Shown here one piece after another: positions 1 through 6,474 of a DNA stretch of 9,346 nucleotides (positions are counted from its first letter, which is position 1; every line of letters starts with the position of its first letter). The DNA is taken from positions 1 through 9,346 of the forward strand of contig JANXVQ010000919.1 of assembly GCA_025351545.1 (NCBI GenBank), given 5' to 3'. The position numbers were made by a program, and so were the translations under genes. Origin of the DNA: Spirosoma sp. (lineage in GTDB: Bacteria; Bacteroidota; Bacteroidia; Cytophagales; Spirosomataceae). Below the pieces are notes generated by a model, which saw only the letters and a program-made list of their open reading frames with translations, was not told where the DNA came from and made no database searches.

Positions 1-1
1 C

Positions 2-322
2 GACGAAATTTCGCTAACGGGACCCTTTAAGGTCATTACCAATAAGACCGAGCAAGTCCTTGAGCCAGAGCAGTTAGGCATGGATACCTTAACGCCTGAA
101 TCGCTGGCTGGCGGGCAAACGTTAGACGAGTCGGCGCAGATATTCTTAAATGTACTGAATGACGAATCCACTTCGGCCCAAAAGCAGGCAGTTTTAGCCA
201 ATTCAGCCATGGCTCTTCTGACTGCCGGTAAAGCCGAAACCCGCGAAGAAGCCGTAGCAATGGCTCGCGAGTCGCTGGAAAGCAAACGGGCGTTGGCGTG
301 TTTTAAGAAATTGATAGCATGA
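2..322 (+). CDS. trpD: Anthranilate phosphoribosyltransferase, C-terminal part (5'-truncated by window edge)
   Basis: The reading frame is open from the first bases of the window, so this is the last 106 residues of a protein that begins upstream (the family is usually about 330-350 residues). TrpD transfers the phosphoribosyl group of PRPP to anthranilate, the second committed step of cytosolic tryptophan synthesis. The visible part starts with DEISLTGP, which resembles the conserved DE.s..g strand of TrpD, and continues into the helical C-terminal region (SLAGG..., then an alanine-rich helix containing ALLTAGKA). The stop TGA at 320-322 overlaps the trpC start as ATGA, implying translational coupling. 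Identity rests on this C-terminal pattern plus the position directly before trpC and trpF. The glycine-rich PRPP-binding loop lies outside the window and cannot be checked. Confidence 0.9.
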   Translation, partial: DEISLTGPFKVITNKTEQVLEPEQLGMDTLTPESLAGGQTLDESAQIFLNVLNDESTSAQKQAVLANSAMALLTAGKAETREEAVAMARESLESKRALACFKKLIA

Positions 323-1128
323 CGATTCTTGACGAAATAATTGCCAGAAAGCGACTGGAAGTAGAACAGCGCAAAGCGACCATATCGGTATCGTCGCTGG
401 AACAGATGCCTGATTTCAAACGCCAGTCCCTATCGGCGCGGGATGCCGTACAGGATTTGCACTCAACGGGCATCATTGCCGAGTTCAAACGCAAATCACC
501 TTCCAGAGGTATTATTAACGACTGGGCCGACGTAGCCACCACAACGCAGGGTTACGTGAAAGGAGGTGCGGCCGTATTGTCGATTTTGACCGACGAACCG
601 TTTTTTGGCGGCTCTCTTGCCGATTTACAAGCTGCCCGCCTGGCAAATCCAGAAACTCCAATTCTACGTAAAGACTTTATTATTGATCGGTATCAATTAC
701 TGGAAGCTAAAGCATGGGGCGCCGATCTTGTGTTGCTCATTGCCGCCTGCCTCACGCCCGAAGAGGTAATTGAACTCAGCATTCAGGCACACGACTTGAG
801 CATGCAGGTATTGCTCGAAGTGCATGACGAAGACGAGCTGGACCGCACACTTACCCATACAATCGACCTGGTGGGCGTCAATAATCGCGACCTTAAAACG
901 TTTACGACATCCATTGATACGTCGTTGCGATTGGTGGAACGGATTCCTGATACGTTTGCCAAGATTACCGAAAGTGGTCTGCACGATGCCAGTACAATGC
1001 TAACCCTATTTCGGGCGGGTTTCGATGGTTTTCTGATTGGCGAAGCCTTCATGAAAACTGCCGATCCAGCCAAGGCCCTGTCTACCCTAGTCTCTCAATA
1101 CACCATAAATACTACCCTATCAATTTAA
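319..1128 (+). CDS. trpC: Indole-3-glycerol phosphate synthase
   Basis: A 269-residue (beta/alpha)8-barrel enzyme that closes 1-(o-carboxyphenylamino)-1-deoxyribulose 5-phosphate to indole-3-glycerol phosphate, with loss of CO2 and water. Length matches the stand-alone family (about 260-270). The active-site motifs are all visible: IIAEFKRKSPSRG at residues 52-64 (the Glu, Lys and Ser of the family), LRKDFI with the presumed general-acid Lys at 118, LLEVH with Glu167, GVNNRDL with the catalytic Asn near 188, ITESG with Ser219, and the phosphate-binding GFLIGEAFM near the C-terminus. It is not fused to TrpF as in enterobacteria; trpF is a separate gene 11 bases downstream. The ATG start is fixed by the ATGA overlap with trpD. 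No residue expected for activity appears to be missing. Confidence 0.98.
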   Translation: MTILDEIIARKRLEVEQRKATISVSSLEQMPDFKRQSLSARDAVQDLHSTGIIAEFKRKSPSRGIINDWADVATTTQGYVKGGAAVLSILTDEPFFGGSLADLQAARLANPETPILRKDFIIDRYQLLEAKAWGADLVLLIAACLTPEEVIELSIQAHDLSMQVLLEVHDEDELDRTLTHTIDLVGVNNRDLKTFTTSIDTSLRLVERIPDTFAKITESGLHDASTMLTLFRAGFDGFLIGEAFMKTADPAKALSTLVSQYTINTTLSI

Positions 1129-1139
1129 CTTATACAGCC

Positions 1140-1784
1140 ATGAAAATCAAAGTGTGCGGTCTGCGCGATGCCGGCAACCTGAAAGAGATTGCCGCCCTTG
1201 GCCCTGATTTTGTTGGATTCATTTTCTACGATCAGTCGCCCCGCTTTGTTGGCGAAGAGTTAGAGGCTGAGGTTGTGAAAGCACTGCCGCGTTCGATTCG
1301 CAAGGTGGGTGTGTTCGTGAACGCTAGCCCGGATTATATTCTGCGGTCTGTTAAGAAGTATGATTTTCAGTACGTACAGTTACATGGTAACGAAACGCCG
1401 GATTACTGCCGGAGCTTACGCAATCGGGGCATCAATATTATAAAGGCATTTCGGGTCGATGAGTCATTCAATTTTTCAATGCTGAACAATTATAAAGCTC
1501 AGTGCGACTTTTTCTTGTTTGACGCCAAAGGCGACCAACCGGGTGGCAATGGCGTTACGTTCGACTGGAGTATCTTAAACCGTTATGACAACGAGAAACC
1601 ATTTTTTATCAGTGGCGGTATCGGCTTGGACAACCTTGATCAGTTGACCGCACTGAAAGGCATGAAACTATATGGTGTAGACGTAAATAGCCATGTCGAA
1701 ACCGCTCCGGGAGTGAAAGACGTTGCGCAGGTGAAAGAACTCATTGCCCTTTTGCGACCCGTTGAAGAAGAGGAAACAGTTTAG
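1140..1784 (+). CDS. trpF: Phosphoribosylanthranilate isomerase
   Basis: A 214-residue (beta/alpha)8-barrel isomerase that converts N-(5'-phosphoribosyl)anthranilate to the ribulose form used by TrpC. It opens with KIKVCGLR, whose Cys6 matches the family's general base, followed by VGFIFYDQSPRFV. Further motifs are VQLHGNE at 79-85, FDAK with Asp128 as likely general acid, the glycine-rich GGNGVTFDW, and FISGGIGLDN near 156-165, which belongs to the phosphate site. GVDVNSHVETAPGVKD closes the barrel and resembles the usual DvnS.vE..pG.KD. The short gap to trpC (11 bases) indicates a shared transcript. In a simple trp operon trpB would follow directly; here a two-gene module separates them. 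Confidence 0.98.
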   Translation: MKIKVCGLRDAGNLKEIAALGPDFVGFIFYDQSPRFVGEELEAEVVKALPRSIRKVGVFVNASPDYILRSVKKYDFQYVQLHGNETPDYCRSLRNRGINIIKAFRVDESFNFSMLNNYKAQCDFFLFDAKGDQPGGNGVTFDWSILNRYDNEKPFFISGGIGLDNLDQLTALKGMKLYGVDVNSHVETAPGVKDVAQVKELIALLRPVEEEETV

Positions 1785-1843
1785 AGTTTGGCAACTGCCA
1801 GGCCGCTAGTCCTGTTATATGATTTTATTAGACAACAACGCTA

Positions 1844-2059
1844 ATGGAAACAACGAAAGAGCAAGAATTAGAACACATTCCGACAATAAAAGAGCGGGGC
1901 TCAAATGTTTATAAACCTGAAGACATTAAACGTTGGGGAGCAGCGCGATTTTTAGATACAGTTTCTCCCAAAGAACCCTTTCAATTTGGCATTGAGTTTT
2001 CGGAGGAAGAAAATCGACGTATGGATGAAGTCTTAGCGGAAGAAAAGAATCGAAAATGA
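1844..2059 (+). CDS. Small putative antitoxin, partner of the PIN toxin
   Basis: A 71-residue, highly charged protein that I do not recognise as a named family. The N-terminal part (METTKEQELEHIPTIKERG) is polar. The middle contains YKPEDIKRWGAARFLD, which could form a helix. The C-terminal third is rich in acidic and basic residues ([20 protein letters not shown]), the kind of flexible charged tail antitoxins use to wrap their toxin. No clear ribbon-helix-helix, AbrB or Phd fold can be read by eye. The antitoxin call is therefore inferred from its place: its stop overlaps the start of a PIN-domain gene as ATGA, the classic antitoxin-then-toxin order. It lies 59 bases after trpF, with no strong ribosome binding site or convincing promoter in the gap. 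Confidence 0.6.
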   Translation: METTKEQELEHIPTIKERGSNVYKPEDIKRWGAARFLDTVSPKEPFQFGIEFSEEENRRMDEVLAEEKNRK

Positions 2060-2448
2060 TTTTTGATACTAATCTTTTATTAAATGTAATACGCAAGGAT
2101 TTAACTGCTTCAAACCGACTGGCAATCTCGATTATTGTCGTAGGTGAACTAGAAGCATTTGCACTTAAATCTGATTGGGGTGTACAAAAAGTAAATAGAA
2201 TGAATTACCTATTCACTACGTATCCAATCGCTGACATTACCTTGCCGATTACAAGATTATACGCTCAAATTGACGCATTTAGCCAAGGGAAATTGAAAGA
2301 TAGACCGCTCAAATCCTCCGCGCGAAACATGGGCAAAAACGATCTCTGGATTGCAGCCACAGCGTTATATTTGGATATGGAACTACATACAACTGATAAC
2401 GACTTCAATCATCTCTCGGCATTAGGATTACGCTTAGTTAAGCATTGA
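2056..2448 (+). CDS. PIN-domain ribonuclease toxin, VapC-like
   Basis: A 130-residue single-domain protein of the PIN fold, the usual size for VapC toxins, which are Mg2+-dependent RNases typically cutting tRNA or rRNA. The four acidic positions of the active site can be placed: Asp4 in IFDTNLLLN, Glu31 in [12 protein letters not shown], Asp96 in [11 protein letters not shown], and Asp114 or Asp116 in [10 protein letters not shown]. It is therefore predicted to be catalytically intact. The ATG overlaps the partner's stop (ATGA), so translation is probably coupled. The toxin's TGA at 2446-2448 lies five bases before the trpB ATG at 2454, embedding the module in the trp transcript. GC content of the module is about 38% by hand count, lower than its neighbours. 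The cellular target cannot be read from the sequence. Confidence 0.88.
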   Translation: MIFDTNLLLNVIRKDLTASNRLAISIIVVGELEAFALKSDWGVQKVNRMNYLFTTYPIADITLPITRLYAQIDAFSQGKLKDRPLKSSARNMGKNDLWIAATALYLDMELHTTDNDFNHLSALGLRLVKH

Positions 2449-2453
2449 TAATC

Positions 2454-3653
2454 ATGCAAACCACTCTCGAACTACAAGCCTCTTTTGAGGTATCAAATAA
2501 AGGCTTTTACGGCCACTTCGGTGGAGCTTTCATTCCTGAAATGCTTTACCCGAACGTTGAAGAACTACGGCAGAATTACCTTCAGATTATTGCTGACCCA
2601 ACGTTTCAGGCAGAACTCTGGCAATTGCTTGAGGATTATGTTGGGCGACCAACACCCTTGTTTCTAGCCAAGCGGCTATCAGCGCACATTGGCGCAACGA
2701 TTTACCTCAAACGGGAAGACCTTTGCCATACTGGTGCACACAAAATCAATAACACGATTGGCCAAATCCTGATAGCACAACGTCTTGGCAAACAGCGTAT
2801 TGTAGCCGAGACCGGTGCCGGTCAGCATGGTGTGGCAACAGCAACGGTCTGCGCCCTGATGGGTCTGGAGTGTATTGTCTACATGGGTAGTATCGACATG
2901 GAACGCCAGCAACCAAACGTCGACCGGATGCGGATGCTTGGCGCAACGGTCATTCCGGCAACATCGGGGAGTCAGACGCTCAAAGATGCGACTAACGAAG
3001 CCATGCGCCACTGGATCAATAACCCGGTCGATACGCATTACATTATTGGCTCGGTAGTTGGGCCGCACCCCTATCCTGATATGGTCGCTCGGTTTCAATC
3101 AGTCATTTCGGAAGAAGTCAAGAAACAGCTTTTTACCAAAACAGGTCGCGAAAATCCGGATTATGTAGTGGCTTGCGTTGGCGGAGGCAGTAATGCCGCT
3201 GGTGCGTTTTACCACTATCTACATGAGCCATCAGTGCGTTTGGTCGCAGCCGAAGCTGCGGGCCAAGGCCTTACGTCAGGACATTCAGCGGCAACTACTG
3301 CCCTTGGCAAGCCGGGTGTATTGCACGGAAGCCGCACGATTTTAATGCAAACCGAAGATGGTCAGGTAACGGAGCCGTATTCTATTTCGGCGGGTTTAGA
3401 TTATCCGGGTATCGGCCCCCTCCACGCTCATTTGTTTGAGTCTGGCCGGGGTGATTTCTACGCCATTACGGACGATGAAGCGCTACAGGCAGGTTTTCAG
3501 TTAAGTAAACTAGAAGGTATTATACCCGCTCTGGAAACAGCCCATGCGCTGGCGGCACTTGAGAAAATGAACCTCAATCCCGACGATGTTGTCGTGGTTT
3601 GCTTATCTGGCCGGGGTGATAAAGATTTGAGTACGTATTCAAAATTTTTGTAG
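2454..3653 (+). CDS. trpB: Tryptophan synthase beta chain
   Basis: A 399-residue PLP enzyme that condenses indole, channelled from TrpA, with L-serine to give tryptophan. Key motifs: [13 protein letters not shown] at the N-terminus, [15 protein letters not shown] with the PLP Schiff-base Lys97, [10 protein letters not shown] with the catalytic Glu of the indole site, the phosphate loop GGGSNA, and LSGRGDKD at the C-terminus. Length fits the TrpB1 class, about 390-410 residues. I chose the ATG at 2454. A TTG at 2445 would add three residues and overlap the upstream toxin gene, but ATG gives the usual short lead before the conserved region. There is no clear Shine-Dalgarno sequence, and the five-base gap after the toxin suggests translational coupling to it. 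Confidence 0.98.
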   Translation: MQTTLELQASFEVSNKGFYGHFGGAFIPEMLYPNVEELRQNYLQIIADPTFQAELWQLLEDYVGRPTPLFLAKRLSAHIGATIYLKREDLCHTGAHKINNTIGQILIAQRLGKQRIVAETGAGQHGVATATVCALMGLECIVYMGSIDMERQQPNVDRMRMLGATVIPATSGSQTLKDATNEAMRHWINNPVDTHYIIGSVVGPHPYPDMVARFQSVISEEVKKQLFTKTGRENPDYVVACVGGGSNAAGAFYHYLHEPSVRLVAAEAAGQGLTSGHSAATTALGKPGVLHGSRTILMQTEDGQVTEPYSISAGLDYPGIGPLHAHLFESGRGDFYAITDDEALQAGFQLSKLEGIIPALETAHALAALEKMNLNPDDVVVVCLSGRGDKDLSTYSKFL

Positions 3654-3656
3654 TGT

Positions 3657-3716
3657 GTAGTTACCGGCTTTAGTCCGTAACTTAATTATACAGCACGGAC
3701 TAAAGCCCGTGGATAC
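3657..3716. repeat. Pair of inverted REP-like palindromes (REPIN/BIME-like)
   Basis: Two related 22-base units face each other in the trpB-trpA gap. The left unit (3657-3678, +) begins GTAG; the right unit (3716-3695, -) begins GTAT. They align without gaps at 18 of 22 positions and share the core GGCTTTAGTCCGT. Thirteen bases are perfectly inverted (3666-3678 with 3695-3707) around a 16-base spacer, so the whole element can form one long hairpin. Each unit is also an imperfect palindrome on its own: 3661-3680 has one C-C mismatch and one G-T wobble, and 3694-3711 has only one wobble. A GTAG-like tag plus an imperfect palindrome, in inverted pairs, is the architecture of REP elements mobilised by RAYT (Y1 tyrosine) transposases. 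Copy number elsewhere in the genome cannot be seen, so the class assignment is inference. Confidence 0.7.
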
Positions 3717-3720
3717 CTTT

Positions 3721-4521
3721 ATGACCCTCACCCAAAACCGTATTACCGACTTGTTTTCTCAAAAAAACAAGCGGTTACTGAACGTATATTTTACCGCCGG
3801 ATTTCCCAATCTTGACGATACGACAAGTATTTTGCGTGGTTTGCAGGCGGCCGGAGTAGATCTGGTTGAAATCGGGATGCCCTATTCTGACCCCGTTGCC
3901 GACGGTGAAACCATTCAGTTGAGTAATGGTCAGGCATTGGCGAATGGTATGTCGTTAAAAACGCTTTTTTCGCAATTAGCTGACTGTCGGAAGGATGCGA
4001 CCGGTGAACCGGTTACAGTACCGATTCTACTAATGGGCTATATCAATCCTGTACTGCAATTTGGTGTCGAGAATTTCTGCCAGAAATGTCAGGAAGTAGG
4101 TGTGGATGGCGTTATTCTTCCCGACCTGCCACTGGATTTATTTCTGGACGAATACGCGCCAATCTTCCGCGAGTACGGCATCCTGAATGTAAATCTTATT
4201 ACTCCCCAAACTACCGAAGACCGTATCCGGCATATTGACAGGGAGTCAGACGGGTTTATTTATATGGTGTCTTCATCAAGCATAACAGGCTCTGTGAAAG
4301 GTGTTAGTGATTCGATGATGGCATATTTTGAGCGAATCCAGGCGATGAACTTGCGAAATCCGCGTCTGATTGGCTTCGGGATAAACAACCATGAAACGTT
4401 TGACACAGCCAGTCAATACGCCAATGGAGCCATTGTTGGCAGTGCATTTATCCGGCATTTGTCTGAAAAAGGAACATCGCCAGAGAGCATCCGGGCGTTT
4501 GTAGAAACCATTCGGGCCTAG
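3721..4521 (+). CDS. trpA: Tryptophan synthase alpha chain
   Basis: From this ATG the product has 266 residues, the normal TrpA length. It cleaves indole-3-glycerol phosphate to indole and glyceraldehyde 3-phosphate and passes indole to TrpB. Visible motifs: NVYFTAGFPN near residues 21-30; VEIGMPYSDPVADG, carrying the two catalytic acids Glu50 and Asp61; VILPDLP; YMVSSSSITG; LIGFGI; and GAIVGSAFI of the phosphate site. A GTG at 3709 in the same frame would add four residues (MDTF), but it lies inside the right palindrome of the REP-like pair and departs from the usual N-terminus, so ATG 3721 is preferred. The gap after trpB is 67 bases, almost all of it the REP-like element. trpB and trpA are usually nearly adjacent. 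Confidence 0.97.
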   Translation: MTLTQNRITDLFSQKNKRLLNVYFTAGFPNLDDTTSILRGLQAAGVDLVEIGMPYSDPVADGETIQLSNGQALANGMSLKTLFSQLADCRKDATGEPVTVPILLMGYINPVLQFGVENFCQKCQEVGVDGVILPDLPLDLFLDEYAPIFREYGILNVNLITPQTTEDRIRHIDRESDGFIYMVSSSSITGSVKGVSDSMMAYFERIQAMNLRNPRLIGFGINNHETFDTASQYANGAIVGSAFIRHLSEKGTSPESIRAFVETIRA

Positions 4522-4558
4522 TATTTCCAAATAATTCCTCTCATATACGTCACCTTTC

Positions 4559-4861
4559 ATGAATGAACCTGGCATTCCTACCCTACGGCGATCTTTGTTC
4601 TGGGACGTTGATTTCAACGGTATTCAGTGGGGAAAAAACTATCGGTTCGTGATTGAACGGGTGCTTGAACGTGGTACGTTCGATGAATGGCAAGAAATCA
4701 AATGGTATTATGGAATGGAAAAAATAAAAGAAGCGGCTTTGCAGGCACGTTGGCTAGACAATACAACACTGTCGTTTTGCAGCAACTATCTACACGTACC
4801 CAAAGAGCAGTTCCGATGTTACACACTGAAGTCCTTGAATCCGGCACCCTGGGTGTTTTAA
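4559..4861 (+). CDS. DUF6922-type protein, putative antitoxin of the AbiEii pair
   Basis: A 100-residue protein matching the pattern I associate with DUF6922: LFWDVDFNGIQW near residues 13-24, then NYRFVIERVLERGTFDEW, an IKWYYG segment around 46-51, and a second half with LDNTTLSFCSNYLHVPKEQFRCY. Proteins of this type commonly precede AbiEii-like nucleotidyltransferases in Bacteroidota and are thought to serve as the antitoxin or regulator; that role is inference here. It starts 37 bases after trpA, and its 3' end overlaps the next gene by 46 bases in another frame, so expression of the two is probably coupled. No classical helix-turn-helix is obvious. The ATG at 4559 is the first in frame and leaves a normal short lead before the conserved LFWD. 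Confidence 0.75.
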   Translation: MNEPGIPTLRRSLFWDVDFNGIQWGKNYRFVIERVLERGTFDEWQEIKWYYGMEKIKEAALQARWLDNTTLSFCSNYLHVPKEQFRCYTLKSLNPAPWVF

Positions 4862-5430
4862 GGTCTGTACTTGCGACTGACACCTTTGAGTCGTTCAATC
4901 TAGTTGGTGGCACAGCTTTAGCTCTACAGTTTGGGCATCGCCTGTCGATTGACCTTGATTTTTTTACGACTGATCCCTTTGATAAAGAACTCGCAAAATC
5001 AGAACTGGCAGATATTGGTATCTGGACGACAGATAGCGAAAACAAAATCGGTCTTCGGGGTCAATTAAACGGTATAAAAATGGATTTTATCACGTACCGA
5101 TACCCCTTACTGGAACCTATCGTTGTCATTGACGACATACGTATGTTATCACAAGCCGATATTTCGGCGATGAAATTATCTGCAGTTACGAATCGTGGTG
5201 CAAAAAAAGATTTTTACGATATATACTTTCTGTTACGTCGTCATAGCTTTGCTCAACTTTGCGACTGGTATAAAGGAAAGTTTCAAACAAACAATCTATT
5301 CATGTTGCTGAAAAGTATAACGTACTTTGACGATGCAGAGTTGACCGAAACGCCCGTCCTACTGGCAGAAAACGTTTCGTGGGAGACTGTCAGAGATACG
5401 ATCTTACTTGAAGTGGCAACATATTCTTAA
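4816..5430 (+). CDS. AbiEii/AbiGii-family nucleotidyltransferase, putative toxin
   Basis: A 204-residue protein with the signature of the AbiEii/MenT-like nucleotidyltransferases: NLVGGTALALQFGHR with the GGT phosphate motif at residues 31-33, SIDLDFF with paired metal-binding Asp46 and Asp48, a third acidic Asp90 in GIKMDFITYR, and the C-terminal ISAMKLSAVTNRGAKKDFYDIYFLL (Lys120, Lys131-Asp132 and Asp135). All core residues seem present, so it should be active; related enzymes add nucleotides to tRNA or other targets. The reading frame is open back to an ATG at 4687, but those extra 43 residues show no family resemblance and overlap the upstream gene deeply, so ATG 4816 is preferred. The stop is six bases before hisIE. 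GC is about 40% in the sampled lines, below the trp genes. Confidence 0.87.
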   Translation: MLHTEVLESGTLGVLRSVLATDTFESFNLVGGTALALQFGHRLSIDLDFFTTDPFDKELAKSELADIGIWTTDSENKIGLRGQLNGIKMDFITYRYPLLEPIVVIDDIRMLSQADISAMKLSAVTNRGAKKDFYDIYFLLRRHSFAQLCDWYKGKFQTNNLFMLLKSITYFDDAELTETPVLLAENVSWETVRDTILLEVATYS

Positions 5431-5436
5431 CGCATA

Positions 5437-6039
5437 ATGGCAATTAATTTTGATAAATCCCCCGATGGCCTCATTCCGGCCGTGATTCAGGATGCCGAAA
5501 CGGGTAAAATTCTGATGTTGGGTTATATGAATCGTGAAGCTTACGACAAAACGGTCGCCGAGAATATCGTGACGTTTTTTAGTCGGAGTAAACAGCGGCT
5601 CTGGACCAAAGGCGAAACAACGAACAACTTTCTGCATGTTCGGGAAATACTGATCGACTGCGATGGTGATACGCTTTTGATCAAATCCATGCCTGCCGGA
5701 CCAACCTGCCATACGGGCGCAGATACCTGCTTTGATGAAGTAAATCAAGGGAAAGGCCAATTCCTGAACTATTTGCAAGCCATCATTCACGACCGGAAAA
5801 TCAATCCATCCGATAAATCTTATACGGCAAGTTTATTTAAACTGGGCGTTAACAAGATTGCTCAGAAAGTTGGCGAAGAAGCCGTTGAGTTAGTCATCGA
5901 AGCTAAAGATGACAACGACGACTTGTTCAAGGGCGAGGCCGCTGACTTATTATTCCATTTTCTGGTTCTGTTAGAACATAAAAATATGGACCTCGACGAC
6001 ATTGTGGCCATATTACAGACCCGGCATCAAAAACAATAG
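5437..6039 (+). CDS. hisIE: Bifunctional phosphoribosyl-AMP cyclohydrolase / phosphoribosyl-ATP pyrophosphatase
   Basis: A 200-residue fusion catalysing the second and third steps of histidine synthesis. The N-terminal HisI half carries IPAVIQDAETGKILMLGYMN, then FSRSKQRLWTKGETT near 48-62, the metal motif DCDGD at 74-78, and GPTCHTG plus a further Cys98 for zinc. The C-terminal HisE half (from about residue 108) contains SYTASLF, KVGEEAVELVIEAK with Glu147-Glu148, and EAADLLFHFLVLL with Glu167 and Asp170, the MazG-like Mg2+ site. Length is typical of HisIE. It is usually the last gene of the his operon; here no other his gene is in view and it follows the AbiEii gene by six bases, so it may be transcribed with the trp genes. 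Histidine and tryptophan synthesis both consume PRPP. Confidence 0.97.
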   Translation: MAINFDKSPDGLIPAVIQDAETGKILMLGYMNREAYDKTVAENIVTFFSRSKQRLWTKGETTNNFLHVREILIDCDGDTLLIKSMPAGPTCHTGADTCFDEVNQGKGQFLNYLQAIIHDRKINPSDKSYTASLFKLGVNKIAQKVGEEAVELVIEAKDDNDDLFKGEAADLLFHFLVLLEHKNMDLDDIVAILQTRHQKQ

Positions 6040-6123
6040 ATTCGGATTTTAGGTTAGTTTGTTCGACATTGGCATGCATCAATGTGATATTTGAGCAATG
6101 TTCTCACCAAACACACTTTTTTT

Positions 6124-6459
6124 ATGGGACTGATTATTCGTATCCTTATTAGTGCAGTAGCCGTTTGGGTCGCTGCATATTTTATTCCAGGCGTTTCGGT
6201 TACAGGCGGAGCCGGTACATACCTGATTGTAGCCATCGTATTAGGGTTTCTGAACGCGTTTATCAAGCCAATTTTAACGATTCTGACCATTCCAATTACC
6301 ATTGTTACCCTCGGCCTATTTCTGCTGGTTATCAACGTGTTAATGGTTTATTTAACCGCTTATTTAGTTCCTCACTTTCACGTTTCCGGGTTTATTGCGG
6401 CATTACTCTTCAGTCTTGTCGTTTCCATTATAACGGCATTGATTGACGCGATTGTCTAA
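6124..6459 (+). CDS. Small membrane protein of the phage holin family (PF04020 type)
   Basis: A 111-residue, very hydrophobic protein with four predicted membrane segments, near residues 3-22, 31-47, 54-76 and 88-109. The motif GFLNAFIKPIL followed by LTIPITIVTLGLFLLVINVLMVYL is typical of the PF04020 'phage holin family / YvlD' group. These are common chromosomal membrane proteins of unknown function; the name comes from sequence similarity, and nothing nearby looks like a prophage. An in-frame ATG at 6091 would add 11 polar residues (MSNVLTKHTFF), but homologues usually begin right before the first membrane helix, so 6124 is preferred. It lies 84 bases after hisIE and directly before a strong terminator-like hairpin, so it may be the last gene of the run or have its own promoter. 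Confidence 0.85.
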   Translation: MGLIIRILISAVAVWVAAYFIPGVSVTGGAGTYLIVAIVLGFLNAFIKPILTILTIPITIVTLGLFLLVINVLMVYLTAYLVPHFHVSGFIAALLFSLVVSIITALIDAIV

Positions 6460-6474
6460 TTAGTGGTTCATATC

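Noticed and set aside
1789..1800. Short hairpin TGGCA-AC-TGCCA right after trpF, possible attenuator or terminator.
   Set aside because: Only five base pairs with a two-base loop and no T-run; it could arise by chance and would not stop transcription.
1787..1843. Possible promoter before the PIN module (TTTG near 1787, TATATGAT near 1816).
   Set aside because: The second box matches TAnnTTTG poorly and the spacing of about 25 bases is too long; no support beyond AT-richness.
2445..2453. TTG start for trpB overlapping the toxin stop.
   Set aside because: An ATG nine bases downstream gives the usual trpB N-terminus and needs no rare start; kept only as an alternative.
2679..3098. Long minus-strand open frames opposite trpB, and similar antisense frames opposite trpC and the macroglobulin gene.
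   Set aside because: They are shadows of strongly conserved genes on the other strand and show no recognisable protein features.
4687..4815. Upstream ATG extending the AbiEii protein by 43 residues.
   Set aside because: The extension resembles nothing in the family and reads across the DUF6922 gene in another frame; ATG 4816 sits the expected distance before the GGT motif.
6066..6085. Dyad ACATTG-N8-CAATGT with a central GCATGC upstream of the holin-family gene, possible operator.
   Set aside because: Six-base arms in an AT-rich gap occur by chance; no second copy is seen in the window and no regulator is nearby.
6058..6093. Bacteroidetes-type promoter before the holin-family gene: TTTG at 6058-6061 and GATATTTG at 6086-6093 (seven of eight to TAnnTTTG).
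   Set aside because: Spacing of 24 bases exceeds the usual 19-21, and the first T of the -7 box is missing; suggestive but not enough to annotate.
6124..6459. Prophage remnant suggested by the holin-family name.
   Set aside because: No phage structural, lysis or integrase genes are nearby, and PF04020-type proteins are common chromosomal membrane proteins.
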